Below the pieces are notes generated by a model. It worked only from the letters and a program-made list of their open reading frames with translations. It did not search any database and was not told the origin of the DNA. Both the position numbers and the translations under genes were made by a program. This document shows, piece after piece, positions 24,901 through 39,900 of a stretch of DNA of 64,000 nt (positions are counted from its first letter, which is position 1; each line of letters begins with the position of its first letter). Origin of the DNA: Galbula dea (taxonomy: Eukaryota > Chordata > Aves > Piciformes > Galbulidae); the NCBI GenBank assembly GCA_013399015.1, contig VWZX01010408.1, positions 62,431-126,430 of the forward strand, read 5' to 3'.

Positions 24901-27900
24901 ATCCCGCCGTTCACAAACTAGTTGTAACATATGCTGGAAAGGGCTACAGAAATACTCACTGGCATGGTAAGAGTCAGGCGCTCTTTTAAGAACAAAACAA
25001 AACCCACATGTAAAAATAACGTTCCTCTGGTACAGATGTTATGACTCAGCTGAAAGGTCTCTTGCTTGCAGGGGAAGCACAAACCCGTCCACTGCAGTGT
25101 AGAGAGAGGGTTCCTCTGCTGTTTGTGTACAACGAAGTCCCAGCACTCAACGGCAGCTCTACTCAGTCTAATCCTCTGGCAGAGTCAACTGAGTGTGGCT
25201 GGCACTGGCAGAGTCAGTAGCCAATCTCGGGAGGGAGCTTTTAATGGTCCAAACAGAAGCCCAGCAGCGGGAGGGAGGCATGAATGGAAAAGGTGGTTGG
25301 TTATGAATTCAGTGATTCACTCAGAGCTGAGGTTTCTGACTTGGATTTTCCAAGCAAGCAGCGCAGACAGAACAGTGAAATGGCAATTAGGAAGGAGCAG
25401 GCAGTGTGGCTACGTGACTGCCTGAGCTGGGGGACACCTAGCCTTGCTGCACTCTTACTGCAAATGGTTCAGGTTGCTCAAATAAACGCTGGCACGCACA
25501 AGGCGATGGTCTAGCTACCACCACGCCATGCGGGGAGTGGAAACATTTCACCACAGCGGCAGTAATGTGCTCTTTTCCACGATGCAACTTCCTTGTTCAG
25601 AAAGCAGACACCAACAGTGTGGGGCTGCAGTGCCTGAGCAACAGGTGCATTTCCAGCACAGAGGAAGACACAGCAAGCACACAGGCTATTACAGTTATTT
25701 CCAAGTTGTCTGGCAGGTCTTTTATCAGAGCATCAAACTCCCCTTTTGGCTCTGCCATTTCTGTTGCGGACCCATGGCTGCAAGACAGCACGGACAAAAG
25801 CCAGGTCCTATACTCCCTGTCACAGCATGCCCAGCCTCCTGCAACTGCGATCGCTTTTGTACAGGCACATGAGAGCCACAATAGCAGAAGGAGGTCAGTT
25901 TTCTTAACCTGAAATGTCTTCCCAAAGAAAGGCACTTCCTTGAACCACAGATGAAGCACAGAGAGAAAGAGATAAAAAAAAATGTTCTGGGACTTCAATT
26001 ACACCCAATTACTCTTTTCACGATGGTGTGTGTGGGGCTGCAGTTACTTCTTAATGCAGTTGCACACAAACTAAAAATAAAGCCCAAATATGCCTCCAGA
26101 TATACAACAGCAACAACCAGCACTGAGCAGCCGCCCCTGGCTGCCACCTCCAGGCATCCATCCCTGGCTGGTGTTCCTACCCTCCAGGCAGGGAGGGCCA
26201 GCTGCCGAAGCTGCTCACTGCAGCCAGCTCTCTCTCCCTCCAGCATCCGGACAGCACCAGGTATGCAGGCCCTTTCCGGCCAGCTGCCTGTCGAGGGGAA
26301 ATCACTGACCTTTCCACAGAGGTCCCCAGGGTGGCAGGCACTGTACAAAACACAGGAGGAAATGCCTGCCAATCCCAAAGGGAAATCTAAAGCAGATACA
26401 AAGAAGGCCAGAAAGGACGTAGTAAAACTAAGAAGACTTTTGCAGTTATTTTTGTAGGCTTTAGAATGGGTTTTAGGAATGTAAATGTTATGCTTTATGA
26501 GGGAGAAACCTTATCCTAATAAGGTAAAATAAAATGTTAAAGGAAGAAGAAATAGAGCAAGGGGTTACAGTGTTTACCTCTGGCAGCTGGAAGCACAGAT
26601 CAACCCCAGTCCCACTATGATAGCTGCCAGGTAGCAATACCAGAGTAAGAGGAACCTTGTCTACCCAGAGATAGACTACCACAATGGGGTTCATCAGCCT
26701 GACACCTTCGTGTGAATGTACTCAATATTAACGATCAAATGTCAAAAGGAAGGCTCTGCCCTGAGACTGCTTCTTTGATGCTGAACTCCTGTTCCTGTTA
26801 GGTTCCCACTTGCAGCTGCAATGAGGCCTTTGCTTCTTCATATAATACCCTCTGACATTCAGATGAGATTTATTACTAGATGGTCACCTATTAGTTCTGC
26901 TTAATGCCCAAGCATTACACAGTGTTAATACTTATCTCCTTCTGGTAGGTCATTTGGAAAACAAAAAAAACAAACCACACCAAAAACCCTACCAACAAAC
27001 AAAACCAAAACCAACAAAACCCCCCATCAAACACAAAAAACCAACCAACCAATCAACCAAACAAAACCCAAACAAAAAAACCTAAACACCTCCCTCCCAC
27101 TAATTTCTTTCAGGTAGTATTTACTGTGCATTGTTTTCATTTGTTTTGTTATGCTTCCTATCAAGCACTGTCCATTAAGTTCTTTCAAATCCACTTATTT
27201 GCAGTGCTGGCTCTGGGGAACATGCACCCAAAGTCTGCTTGGCTCCCAGCTCATACCTGTGACCAGCTGAAGCCTGCGTGCACTGTGGATGAACCCTGTT
27301 TCACTTGCACACAAGTGGCAGCTGAGGAAACAGAGATGCAAACTTCACTGTCAGGAAAGGTTTGACGTTAATACCTGGTTTCTAAAAAGCAAGGCTGCCC
27401 CAAGAGCTGCACTGAGTCAGAGACCCTGAGAAACCCTTCACCATTCACATCCCACATGGGGGACCAAAACCTTCCAACTCATACCTTTCTATTTTTACTA
27501 AAGGCTCCTTTGTCCATGTAAACACAGAATGGGAAAGGGCAAGACCATGTAGCAGCCACTTAGATGATCTGCTACAGTAAAAAAAAAAAAAAAAAGCAGA
27601 AAAAGGATATCTCCAGCACTCAGGCAACTCCTCCAGCACACACCACTTGCAGCTCAGAACCAGACTCTGTTCTCTCACAGGCAGCAAAATATGGCAAAAG
27701 TTGTCCAAGGTGCTCAGAGCTAAAACTTACATCTTCCTACACATGGACAAAAAGCCAACCCCCATATGGATTTCTGGCTCTCTGATCAAGCTGGCTTTGC
27801 TTGCCTGAGAACTTGGAGAGGCAGAAGCTGGAGTCTTTCCTGCCCCACTCAACCCCTGCCCTGCCCAAGACACAATGTTGTTTTGCCTGATGCATATCAC

Positions 27901-30900
27901 ATACGCTGCAGACTGCAAATGTAGGCCTAAAAAGCTTTTATTGTTGTGAATTTGGGCAACAGCATTAATTGTGAGAAAGCTATATAATTCAGCCTGAGCA
28001 AGCAATAACAAAAACTGATAGCAACCATCACTCTCCTGCATACTGCCAAGGCCTTGTTGTGCTCGTCTGTGTCCACATCAAGCTTTTTTCTATCTTCTTC
28101 CCTCTCTAAAGACAGGTCTGATCCTGCGAAGTGCTAAACGCTTTGCACACACAGTGACTTCAGGGAGAGTTCATGGTGCTTGAAGCCTTATTAGCCCTGG
28201 CTTTATCCGTAGGGGGTCATGAGATCTGCAGTGACTTCAATCAGCACACCTTCAATAGACTTAGAGGAGCAATGCTGATTTATGGTAGCCGAGGATCCAG
28301 CTCTATACTTCACAACCTTTAGTACATCAAACCCATGCTGAATTCTTTGTTGTCCACAGCACTGATTCTACAGCCCCATAAATGCTTTACCTGTCCCTCT
28401 GTCCTTTTCGCAAACAGAGTTCCTCTCTCCATATATAACTGTCTTCCAATCAACAGGACTAGCGTGTCTGGCAAGACTGCTCTGTCAGGCCTGTTTTAGG
28501 AGACCCCAAGCTCCTTCACAGCTCAGGCATCCCTGTAGCTGGCCATGGATTCCAGATTAAACAGAGGTTTATACATCTACTAAAACCATGTTATTAGCTC
28601 AGTGTTTTATGGTGCCCTTTGATGCCATTAATTATTCTTTACTAGCTATTAATTGTTTTTCCCAGACATCTAGTTTCTGAGGCCCTTCTTAGAAGTGAGG
28701 AAAAAAAGCACAAACAACACCAAACCCTCACTTTACCAAAGGCGGCAGAATAAGCACTGTGAAAAGTCAAGCTCATACCAAACAGCTTAGACCCCTATGC
28801 CCCCAGCCCCACACGGCCCACGTCTGGGTCTACAGCACTAGGGATCTCTATGACATACCTCAGCCTAGTTATACACCAGAAAATTGCTCTACTCTCCCAG
28901 AATGGTTTAGAAGGACAATAAAGCCACTTCAACACTGAGAAAAACAAGTTACCTTGTAATCAGTCAAATTCAGGTTGAAAGCTGGTTAGCTCTTGCTTTC
29001 AGGTGATTATCAGTTTGTATTAAGAACCAACAGTTCAATACAAAGCAGGCTCATCCAATGTGTCCAAGGCAGCATCTAATAGCCACCCAGTCAGTAGAAG
29101 CAGACTTGCCCCCAAAAGACAATGAGATGCAGCACTATAGGGGCTCAGGATGATGCTTGTTTTCACATGCATGGGGCCCACACCACTAGGCAAAAGCAGG
29201 AAGAGCAGGTTATTAAATACTAGAGAGGAACAGGAAAGCTCTTACTTGCAGTCATGCTTTTCAATTTCAAAGTGAGGATTGAAGTTCAGGATAATCTTCT
29301 GGTTGGATTCAGGGGCATAAATGACCCACTCGCAGTTCTGGTGGGAGGGGTAATCATTGGGATACCCAGGGGAGGTGATGTACCCGGCATCCTTGGAGTT
29401 GAGGCGTCCCCCACATGGCTGAGCTGCAGAGACAAGGAAGGGAACAAGGCATTGAAATGGGTTCTGGGTATTGGCTGCATATAGCCAGTCAGTCCCTCTG
29501 TGCTACTGCTAAGGATGGTCTGATAAAGGCCATTCTCCAGGCTGCAGACATGCATTTGATACTCAAATAATTCATATTAATCTCTAGGCAAGGGCAATTA
29601 TTCTACAAAAACCTACTCCTTTTCTCCTCCACCTGCTGCCACACTTACCACATTTCACATAGACCAGAAGAAGAGAAATAAATGCTTTTGTTGACGCAAT
29701 TACAGAGCCATAAAGTGACTGATACCAGATCATCTGGAACAGCCTTGTTTTAGCCCTTCTTTTGCCTCCTTTGCAAGCTGCTTTGTGTCAATCTCCCACA
29801 GGTGCCTCAGGAGACACAAACATTTGGACACTACAAATTTGATACAGCTGCAAGAGTGCAGAAAGCTTTGCTGTTCCCAAGGAAGGAAAATGAGGCATGG
29901 TGGGGCTGATGGCAAGCCCAGGCCCACCCATACAGCCAGTGGCAGAGCTGAGGACAGCATCTGGCCCTCCTGACCCCTGTCCTGCAGCCCCACAACAACC
30001 CTTCTCCACTTCTGTGCTCTCCCCTCCCCAACCCTGCGTGCCCACACAACCTCATCTTGGCAGACTAGTCTCTTGCCTTCCAAAACCTTTCAAGCTAACT
30101 CATCTGTTGGAATTGCAGATGCAGATAACGAGCAGTGGCAGTTTCATGGGGCTAGCCCACAAATGGCTGCCAACGGCTGCATGGTGAGCGCAGGAGGCAC
30201 TCTCAGCTTTGGGTTAGAACAGGCCCTAGAGGGCGATTCCATCTTCAAAATAACATTTAATCTCATGAACACTGCAAATCAAATTTATTACTGCATTACT
30301 TGCTGGGAAGAAAATCTGCATCACAGGGTCAGTTGATAATGCATTATAAATCCCAAAAAAGTCCCTTTCTCCACAGGGCCACTACTGCATGCCTCTCACT
30401 GTCCCCCTCCTCTGCAACCGCCTAGTCCTAGCACCATGGCCCCATGGGCTGCCACAGCTGCCCCCAGAAGACAGCACTGCCTCTTCACTTCTAGCAAAAC
30501 AGGCAAAAAACCCCAGCAAAACACTAAACCTCCCCACAGTGCAGGCTAACAGGCACACAGGGTGACCATGGCCTCACACTGCAGAAAGGGCTTCCTCTTC
30601 CTGACAATAATCAATGTCATATAACATAGGACACAAGCCCTCATGGGTTGTCCTCATAACAAGGGTGTCTCCAGAGCCTCCCTACAACACCAGAGGGCTC
30701 CAGTCCTGCAGGAAGGTATGGGTGGGCTTTTCTGGGGCCCACCTGTGCACACCTTGTGATGGTGCCTGAGGCACATCCTATGCCACTGTGGGAGCTCAAG
30801 AGAAGTATCTCCCTTGGTATAGAAGAGTAAGCAATGTCCCACACCCCATTTGCCAAGGGTCTCCATGGTGCTCCCCGCTGCCTTGCTCTGAGGACTGTTC

Positions 30901-33900
30901 CTGTCCCTCCCTCAGTGACATTCACTGCAAGGCTGCGGGACTGCAAGCAAAGCAGCACTGACTTGCGTGAGCTCAACCTCATGTCTGGCTCTGTCCCTCT
31001 GCTGTAGGGTCCACCAGGCCCATGGCTATCCCCTACCAGGCTGTCACAAATCTCCCCACTCCTGGTGGGGACATCTCAGACCTCCTTCAAACTGTCTTCT
31101 TATGAGAGTCAACATAAGCAGCAGCAGCAAGTCAGGACCCCTTGGTGGTAATGCTTCCTGGAAAAAACCACTTTGAATAAAATATCTGCTGCCTGCCCAC
31201 TGCCTGCACAAAATACACATGCCCTGTGCAAACAAGGGCAGCAGGAGACACCTTCACGGTGGAGCAAGGCTTTCTTCAGCATGAAAACTCACTCATATGT
31301 TTTTCATGCTCTCTAACATAATCTTCAAAATAACTTTTCTAAACACACCCAAAGGCAGCTCTGCAGCCTTCCCTTTTTTCTTAAAATAATCCTGTAAGTA
31401 TCCTGAAAAATATGAGGGGAAAAAACACAACACTGCCACAGAAGAGCTGAGAATACCAAAAAACATCTGGTTTTGTTCCACAGGAGAGCTTGCTCAACAC
31501 ACAAACATTTACAAACCTACGTTCTTCCACAAATCTCTCCTCTCAGCAAGGCATATTTGCCCACACACGTGTCTATGTCTAAGGGGAAAGAGAGAAAGAG
31601 ACATTCACGTGGAAGGAAAGAATTCACGGACTTGTTGACATCAACATACAAATAGATGTGTAATTCACACTTCACTCATGTATGCACTTTCACACCTTCT
31701 CATAAAAATTCACACCTCGTTTGCACACATGTCCACACACTCCAGCAAAGAGAAATATTCAAGATGCAGATTATTTTTCTTGGAAAGGCCAAAGTCTTGA
31801 AGCAATGAAAATACAGTCAATCTTTCCACACCTTGTCATCCCCTCCCGGTCTCTCCAGCTTTCACACACATGCTACCCGCTAGGCTGATACCACCAACAT
31901 CACCCACCACTCAGGAGCTGCTAGCCCCTTACATGTGCTGGATACTATGAATACCCTGTGAGCTGTTGGAGGGGAACTGCGATGTGAACAGAGGTGTCAG
32001 TCTCCCATTTGCTCCAGCTCTTCAGTTTAACATCTTTGTTGATGATCTAGATGAGGGGTCTGAGTGCACTCTCAGTAAGTTTGCAGATGACACCAAGCTG
32101 GGTGGAAGTGTTGAGGGTAGGAAGACTCTGCAGAGGGATCTGGACAGACTGGATCGGTGGGTGGAGTCCAAGGGGATGGTGTTCAATAAGGCCAAGTGCT
32201 GAGTCCTGTGCTTTGGTCACAACAACCCCATGCAATGCTACAGGCTTGGGGAAGAGTGACTGGAAAGCTGAATGGTAAAAAAGGACCTGGGGGTGTTGGT
32301 AAACCGCAGTGTGCTCAGGTGGCCAAGCCAACAGTAGCCTTGCTTATATCAGAAATAGTGTGGCCAGCAGGACTAGGGAGGTGACTGTCCCCCCTGTACT
32401 CCGCATTGATCAGGCTGCACCTTGAATATTATGTTCAGTTTTAGGCCCCTCACTACAAGAAAAACATGCTGGATCACATCCAAAGAAGGGCAGCAAAGCT
32501 AGTGAAGGGTCTTAGAGCACAAGTGTTACAAGGAGCACCTGAGGGAACTGGGGTTGTTTAACTTGGAGAGGTGGAGGCTCGGGGGGGACCTTTTCTCCCT
32601 ATAACTACCTGAAAGGAGGCTCTAGTAAGATGGGCTGGGTCTCTTCTCCCAAGTAACAAGCAATAGGAATATAGGAAATGGCTTCCAATTGTGCCAAGGG
32701 ATGTTCAGATTAGATATTGAGAAGAATTTCTTCACCAAGATGGTTATCGGGCATTGGAACAAGCTGCCCAGGGAGGTAGAGAATTCACCATCCCTAGAAG
32801 TGTTTAGAAAACTTGTAGACATGGTTTAGTAAGCATGATAGTGTTGGGTGGATGGTTGGACTCAGTAATCTCAGAGGTTTTTTTCCAACCATAATGATTC
32901 TATGATTCCCTGGCAAATGAACTCAGGAGCAGAAATGCAGCTTTACCCTGATCTTAGAATTTCTTCCTTGTTCTGTGAGGCATTGCAGGCCAGAGGGACT
33001 AAGCCAAGGAAATTCACAGGCTTGATCCTGATTTCAGGTCAGGTTGTTGCTCAAGTTAAACTGCTGGTGCTGGTGAGGTCAGCCTGAGTGATAGGTTCTG
33101 GAGCCCAGCTCTCTGCAACTGTGGTCTCTACAGCAAAATGGGACAGGCAGCTGAAACCACTGAGTGGACAGTAGCACCAGCCACATCCCTTAAGTGTCCT
33201 GATACCATCAGGGAAATGTCACCATCTTTCTGCATCAAGGAAAGCCTTCCACCTAAAAGAAAGCTGAACAGATTCTGTCCTCTCATTCATCTCTCCCCAA
33301 GAAGATACAGACAAAAGAAGGGGACTACTTCAGCAGAGTGCTGCCTTCTCCACTCACAGCACCAGGTCACATGGTGGGCAAGAGTGTAACACAGAATCCA
33401 AGGCTTCTCTGAAGCGGCAAATATCTCTGGAATTGTCTGTTGGGCTTTTTCTCTTTTGACTGACTGCTATCTAGCAGATAAACACCTGTAACAAAAAAAA
33501 ATTACCACTGTGCCCACTGTCAGCCAAAGGGTTTGCCTCACCAGACATGCCAGCCACTGGTTTTCTGTATAAATGGCCTGGTTTGTATACAGTAAAGGGT
33601 CAACCTTCAAATGTGTTCTTTCAAACTGACACATTGAATCTAGGGGAAAAAAAGAACAGAAAAGGAAAAAAAAAAAGAAAAAAAGGTCAGTGACATGGCT
33701 ACTGCCTGGGCTGTATGCTTCAGAAGCAAGATGTGCTCCACAGCTAATGGGCTCTGGCAGCTTCTGCCAGCCCTGAATTCACTTAGTAAAATTAAAATTA
33801 AATTCTGAAATATAAGCCAAGTCTGCCAGGTGTGCGGGACATCCTGTTGCTGAGAAGGCAAAAATGGAGGTGTTGAAAGCAAACTGCTGGGGCCCCTGCC

Positions 33901-36900
33901 AGTCTGCATGGTGAGGGGGCCAGTGGAGCACTGTGCCAATGGCAAGGCCATGGTGGAGCAGCTATGTTCCTCAGTGGAGGCTATAGAGGTCAGCACCCCC
34001 GGCAGTGTTGGAGCAGGCTGTATTCAGGATGGGACATCCCCAGACCCCCTCTTTCATTAAGGCCCACTACATGACTTACATTATCCCAGCAAACCTTTCT
34101 TTGCAGAACCACCCCAGCAGGGGAACTACAACAAAAGTACAGCAAAGAATGACAACCAAGCCATAGGGATGGGAAAGGAAGACTTGGAGAAGCTCACCAG
34201 GGCAGAGTCCTGTTAACACCAGAGTGTAATGGTGGGCAACTCTAATGTTTCCCATGGATACAGACAGCTGAGCTCCTAACCATTTCTAAGGGGCAGATCT
34301 CTCTTTTCCTGCCCTGGCCTGTTAGAGACATCCAGGCTGATGAAGTCCCCTCCTGTTTCTCTCAGGCTGCAAGGACCAATCATGACTCAGGAGACTCAAA
34401 AATAACAGCCAGGCCCTGGGGACCTCCACCCACCCTAGGGTTTTTTCAGCTCTGCAGCTCTTCAGTGCACTCTGAAACCTTAGGCCAGGAGCAGAGCATT
34501 CTCCTACTTGAATTTCCTGCTGATTAAACCCCTCTGGATTTCCCTCACCCCAGGAGAGTGGGGCTCACTGTTATTGTTGGACCTTCAACACAGAAACTAA
34601 AGCCAACTCTGCCTGTAACAAAAATAATCACCACAGAGAGGCCAGTTTCACAACACACACACATACTACAACCTCTCAGAGATAGTAGCATCCAGCAGAA
34701 AACTACCACATTTTGATTTGCTGGGTTCAGTTTAAGTTGGGGATGTAACTCAGGGCTGCACACAAGATTTAAGGCGTTCTTGTTGTCTTAGAGGCAAGCA
34801 GCCTTTATCCTGCTTGAAAAGAGCAGCCTTCAAGGACAGCAAGGGAGAGACATCCACAGCAGAGGGATGCATCACCTAGCCCCATCATTTATTTCTCTTC
34901 CTTACATGAGGTCCTCATAGCCCAGCTCCACTCTGTCATCCAACCACTGCAGAAGATTTCTACCTCCTGGGATTCAGCACTGGGCAGAGGGGATTGCCCT
35001 GGCAATCTTCCAACAGTGCAGCAAAATATATGGCATGTCCTGGCATGCATGATTTACTACTCTTAGAGCTGCTGAACTTGGTGTGAGGGCTTGTCCAGCA
35101 AACTCTGTGTTCAGTCCCATTAAAGTCAAACAGCTCTTCAAGAAACAAAGTTTTTCAAGGTCCATGTGCATTCAGGAACTTTACCAAACCCTGGTATGGA
35201 GGGGACATAGAGACCCCTTCTGCAGAGGATTCATTACCATTAATGCTCATCCTGCCTCATTCCTTCTGCTCTGGCACTGGGGCATGGCTAGTATGGCGGG
35301 GACTCCCACCCCAAACCATACAGCATAAATTTAGCATTAGGCAGGAACACAAATGAAAACTCTCAGATTTAAATAATACAGCTTAGCCATTGGCCAAGGA
35401 GAAAGACATAGTACAGAGGAAGCTAATAAGATAAAGTATTTAATCCTCACTAGCACAGATCATTTTAGCAGAAGCATGTTTGCTTTGGATTGTGAGGCAA
35501 AGTTTCAAAGGCTTCCTGAACAAATTCATGGGCAAACACACCTAAACAACATAAAGCACTTGCACATTTTATCCCAGAGTAGTACCTACAGCCACATCTT
35601 GGGATTTCACTAGAACCAAGGAAAGCCCCCTGAACATTTTATTGAGGGCCTTTAGCAGTTTAACTAAAATTTCATTTAAAGTAGAGGCACGGCAAAGCAG
35701 AATCTAAAGACTGCTTTTGTGATCTGAGCTAGGATTTTGTTTGATTCAAAGTATCTCAAGCCTGTCACGGGACAGGCTCATAAAAACACTGTCTGGGCTT
35801 AAGCAAGAAAGGAACAAACCAATTTATCAGTTGAGGAATGCAGCCGTTTGACCACTTCCTAAGGCAGCTGGTGAGGGATGCAATATATTCACTTCATAGC
35901 GCTGGACAGCAGTGAGAGGGAAATGCTGGAAAGCTCAGAAAATGGAACATTTTAGCTGTAAGCCTTTGCAAAAAGAGATCATTTAAAATTATTTTTAAAT
36001 AAGAAGGGAGTGTTGGATGGAGGAAGAGAGAGAAAGGTACTTGGAGATTTCTGATACCTGCACTTTCTTTGCCATGTTAATTCACAGAAGGATTAAGTTG
36101 AAACCCAAAATAGAGACCTACTCAAGCTTCACCAGGGAAAATGAAAGAGCCACATCCTGCATGCAAATCCAAGCAATTTGCTTTGCAATCAGTGGAGTTC
36201 AGCTGATTTCTACCCCTGTGGTTCTCCACAGACACCTTCCAGGAGCTAGCACTGCTTTCTACCACTTAAGACTATGGCAACCTTGACTTTTAAATGTTGC
36301 CACTTTGGGGTTTTGGTGGTTCCCCTACCCTTACGACCCTGTATCTTTGTTGAGATTTTAGATCCTGATTTTACATGGTGCCACTTCTGCTAACTCTGTT
36401 ATTTGTAATCTTTTACCACAGGCACATGCAACCCCAATAGGGCAATTGCTTAATAATCACCCAGCTTAATACTGTTAGTCTTTAGGTAGATACATGTGCA
36501 CACAACTCTCCCAGTTTGTCCATGAATGCAATCAGTGGATCTGGAAGTACAACTCCTGGCTATTTCGTTAATCATTTGAGAGAGCACGTTAAGAGTGTGC
36601 ATGCACTTGCAAAGGTGGGGGATAACTGCATATTGAACTTGCAGGAATCATGCCTGTTTCTCCTGCCTCTGTACTAAGGCTCCCAAGGGTTTGAGGTCTT
36701 GTACAAACACACTGCCATCTTCCAGGAATAGGTAGCAGCTTCAGGAGACCTTCGACCTGCAGATCAGGCAGTTTCTGAGGAAACCTTGCTGGTACTGCAG
36801 GCATGGAAACAGAGACTCAGGGAAGCTTGAAGGCTCAGAGGAGAGGCAGAAATAAAGCAGAAGATTCCTGTATGGCAGGCCTGCTACCCTACCTATAGGT

Positions 36901-39900
36901 TACAACAGGAAATAATATGTGGATGAAACAATTTGCTGACACCCTCCCTCCCCCCCAGTGAATGCTATCAGTAACAGGCTGGTTTGAGGGCCATGGAGGA
37001 AAAGCAAGAGACATTCCATTCCACACACTGAAGAAAGAGCCATGGATTTGCCTGGCCTTCCTCTCTAAAGAGTTTCAGGCTTGATGGAAGGTGTTCAATG
37101 CATCTGAAATACTAATTAGTACTGCTATTATGACAACTCCAAGAAGAAAAAAAAAAGCCTATCTTGTCTCTCATCTCCCCACACATCCTCCCAGCTTCCT
37201 TGCACCTTTTGAGCCCATCTGTCAGGGTCCATTCTGAAACTGAATCCTGGCATTCCCTAACGGGCAATGGCAGTTTATTCCTGCCTTTTCCCAAACCAGC
37301 TGGTGGAGCCTCTCCAAATCCTGCAACACCCGTGGCTCAGCCCTCCTTCCCAGGGGCCCTCTTGGAACTTCAGAGCAAAACCTGGTGCCTTGGCAGCAGG
37401 CAGCCCCACGAATGGGACATGGGACGGGATGGGAAGCAGTGCCTTCAGATGCCACCCAGGGAGCAGTCCCACCATTGGTCCCTCTGCACATGCTACCGAG
37501 CAGCAGTGGCTTCAGCCTTTATGATAGGTTGCTCAAATCCAGCTACTGCTGAGCCTCACTACTAGCGCCAAAGTTACTACACATTCCGGTGAGTGCCTTA
37601 AACACATTGTTTTCCTGCTAAGCACATATTTAACGGTCTGAGAGGAAAGCAGGAGCAAGCCTTGAGGGGGGTGTGAGGGAGAAGGTTGCTGAGGGGCTCT
37701 GGGTGTGCAAGGGAAAGCACAGGAAGGGAAGGATGCAAGAACGTGTATGGCAGGCAGCAAGGTGGAGGGGATGGGAGCAGGGCTCTATGCATAAAAGAAA
37801 AGGTAAGAGATTTGTGTGCTCGTGCAGAGAAAGTAGGAACCACGGAGACAGTGTGCATTTGCATCTACATGCATAAGACACTGGGTTTTTCCTCCCTCCT
37901 CAGGCATCCCCTACAAACCATGGTCCAAAGGAGCCTTTCAACAAAACAAGCAGAGTGAAAGGGCAGTTTCCTTTTGGCTTCACATCTTCCTAGGAAGGAT
38001 GCAGAGAAAGGCATGCATTCAAGGCCCACACAGACAGCACTTCACAGCTAGGGGTGACCCACCAGAACAGTTTGGGCAGATGTCTTGCCTTTGTCTCATG
38101 CACAGAAATCAGGGCAGGTTTCAAAGACCCAGAGCCCAGTGCTTCATCTATGGAGCCCATCTTCTTTGACTCACCAAGTATAAAGAAAATGGGAGCATTT
38201 GGACAGAAAGTTTCTGCATCTCTCCATCCTTGCAAGTAACACTCCATGCTATTCTGCATGCTGACTCACTGCTTGTACCCCTATCCCCAATCTGTTTGGG
38301 AAGAGGCTGCCCCACCAAGGCTGTGGTTGGAGCCCCAGGCCCTCAGCATTACCCTAGGTGCTCTCCCCTATGTGATCCACAGGCTTCACTTGCACTTTCA
38401 AGCTGTGGTTTCGAGTGTTTGGCCCTGTGCCTGCCGACAAACCTCTTCTCCGTGCCTTGTGCTTCTGTCTTTCCACTGCACAGGCTTTGAGCCTGGCTCA
38501 GGATCCACCCTTCTGAGACTGTGATTTGGCTCAGGCATGGGTAGGCTGACCCTTTGATTCTCAGTATGATTAAAATCATGCTACTGTAGCGTTAAGCCAT
38601 GTGCAACACTGCTAACAACAGCCCTGATTTATGTTGTTGCTAGTATTGTGGTTTCCACCAGAGTGTAGACAGGGATATTGAAAATAGCCCAGCTACCTCT
38701 TTGTGTGTGTATTATAACTAGAAATGTGTCAAAGGGCTGTTACAGAGCGAGGGTAGAGCTGGAAACATTCACACCCCACTTCTGCCCCCATCTCTTTTCC
38801 GACATGGCCAGCTTGGGTGTGTGCAGGCACACCAGCTCTCCACACTTCCCGGATTAAACAACTGTACGCCCGAGACCCCATGGGGACGTGGTGGCGGTGA
38901 CTTCACCGCACAATGAAGAGTAAGTTTAGTAGCTTCCACTTTGCGTCCAGGATGCTGTAATCTGCCCCTACCACTGTAGTTAAATGCTGACTTTTTCTAT
39001 TTTTATTTCACATAGGAACAGGTCTCAGATACATACGATTTATTTTCCTAGCACAGCTGGTCTGTCAGAGGTCATATAATTTGGCAGCACTCCCAGTGCT
39101 TAAAAATTAATTTTTCCTTATTAATACAACTGGGGGTCCCACAGGATAGGATCCCAGCCTTATCTGAACCTGACAGCTTCCTAAACCCCATGAAGGATGC
39201 TTTCTCCTCTCAGGCTATCTATGGTACAAGGCCACCATGTCCTGGAGCCCAGTGACACTGGAGGTTTCTGCTAGGAAACCAACTGACCCACCAGCCTGGA
39301 GTGGCATACTGCTGGCACAGGGAGTGCTGCCTCCGCTGCCCAGTAAAGCAGTTGCTTCCTCGTTTTAACCTTCTAAGTCACACACAAGATATGAAACATA
39401 TAGTAAATACTGGGAAGGGGGCTGGGGGTAGAAAGAGTAGGGCAAGGAAACGGATGTGCCTCCTCAAGGTCCCTGGGTTCTGTATGCCTGTCTCTCACTC
39501 TAGACACCACACATCATGATTTTTATGCAGCAGGAAAGTTAGGAAAAGAACATGCAGCATCCGAACCTGAGTCAGAGCCCCCACTAAGTTTGTATTAGTC
39601 GTTTTCAGTGATGCTCCTGACAACTGTCTAGGCTAAAAACGCTTTTGTTCCCACTAAGAGCTTAGTTAAGGGCACAACAGGCAAAAGGCATTACACTGGG
39701 TGCTTGCACCAATGTGTGTCTCCTTGGCAGCAGTTCGTTTTGGTTTCTTTCCCCTCCTTGCTGTCTCCTAAGTCATTACTAAAAATACCAGCTTTTAAGC
39801 AAACTATTTCAAAGGCTTAAAGAGTGAGTTTTGCTCAGAGCTACATAAACATCATGTGAACAGCTCAGTACTTGGATCATTCAAATCTGTTACTTTCTTA

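Larger units (their letters stand above)
12412..29245 (-). other. NRP2: NRP2 intron 2
   Basis: A 16.8 kb intron between the two halves of the a1 CUB domain. It holds the small tandem repeat at 12494-12551, a CR1 tail at 23672-23725, the A/C tract at 26959-27094 and AT-rich homeodomain-type clusters near 17761-17810, 24030-24100 and 28621-28662. No other gene was recognised on either strand. Confidence 0.88.

Noticed and set aside
25951..26457. 168-codon open frame on the plus strand in intron 2
   Set aside because: Alternative frames on the same bases are also open, content is compositional, and no homology or splice logic is visible.
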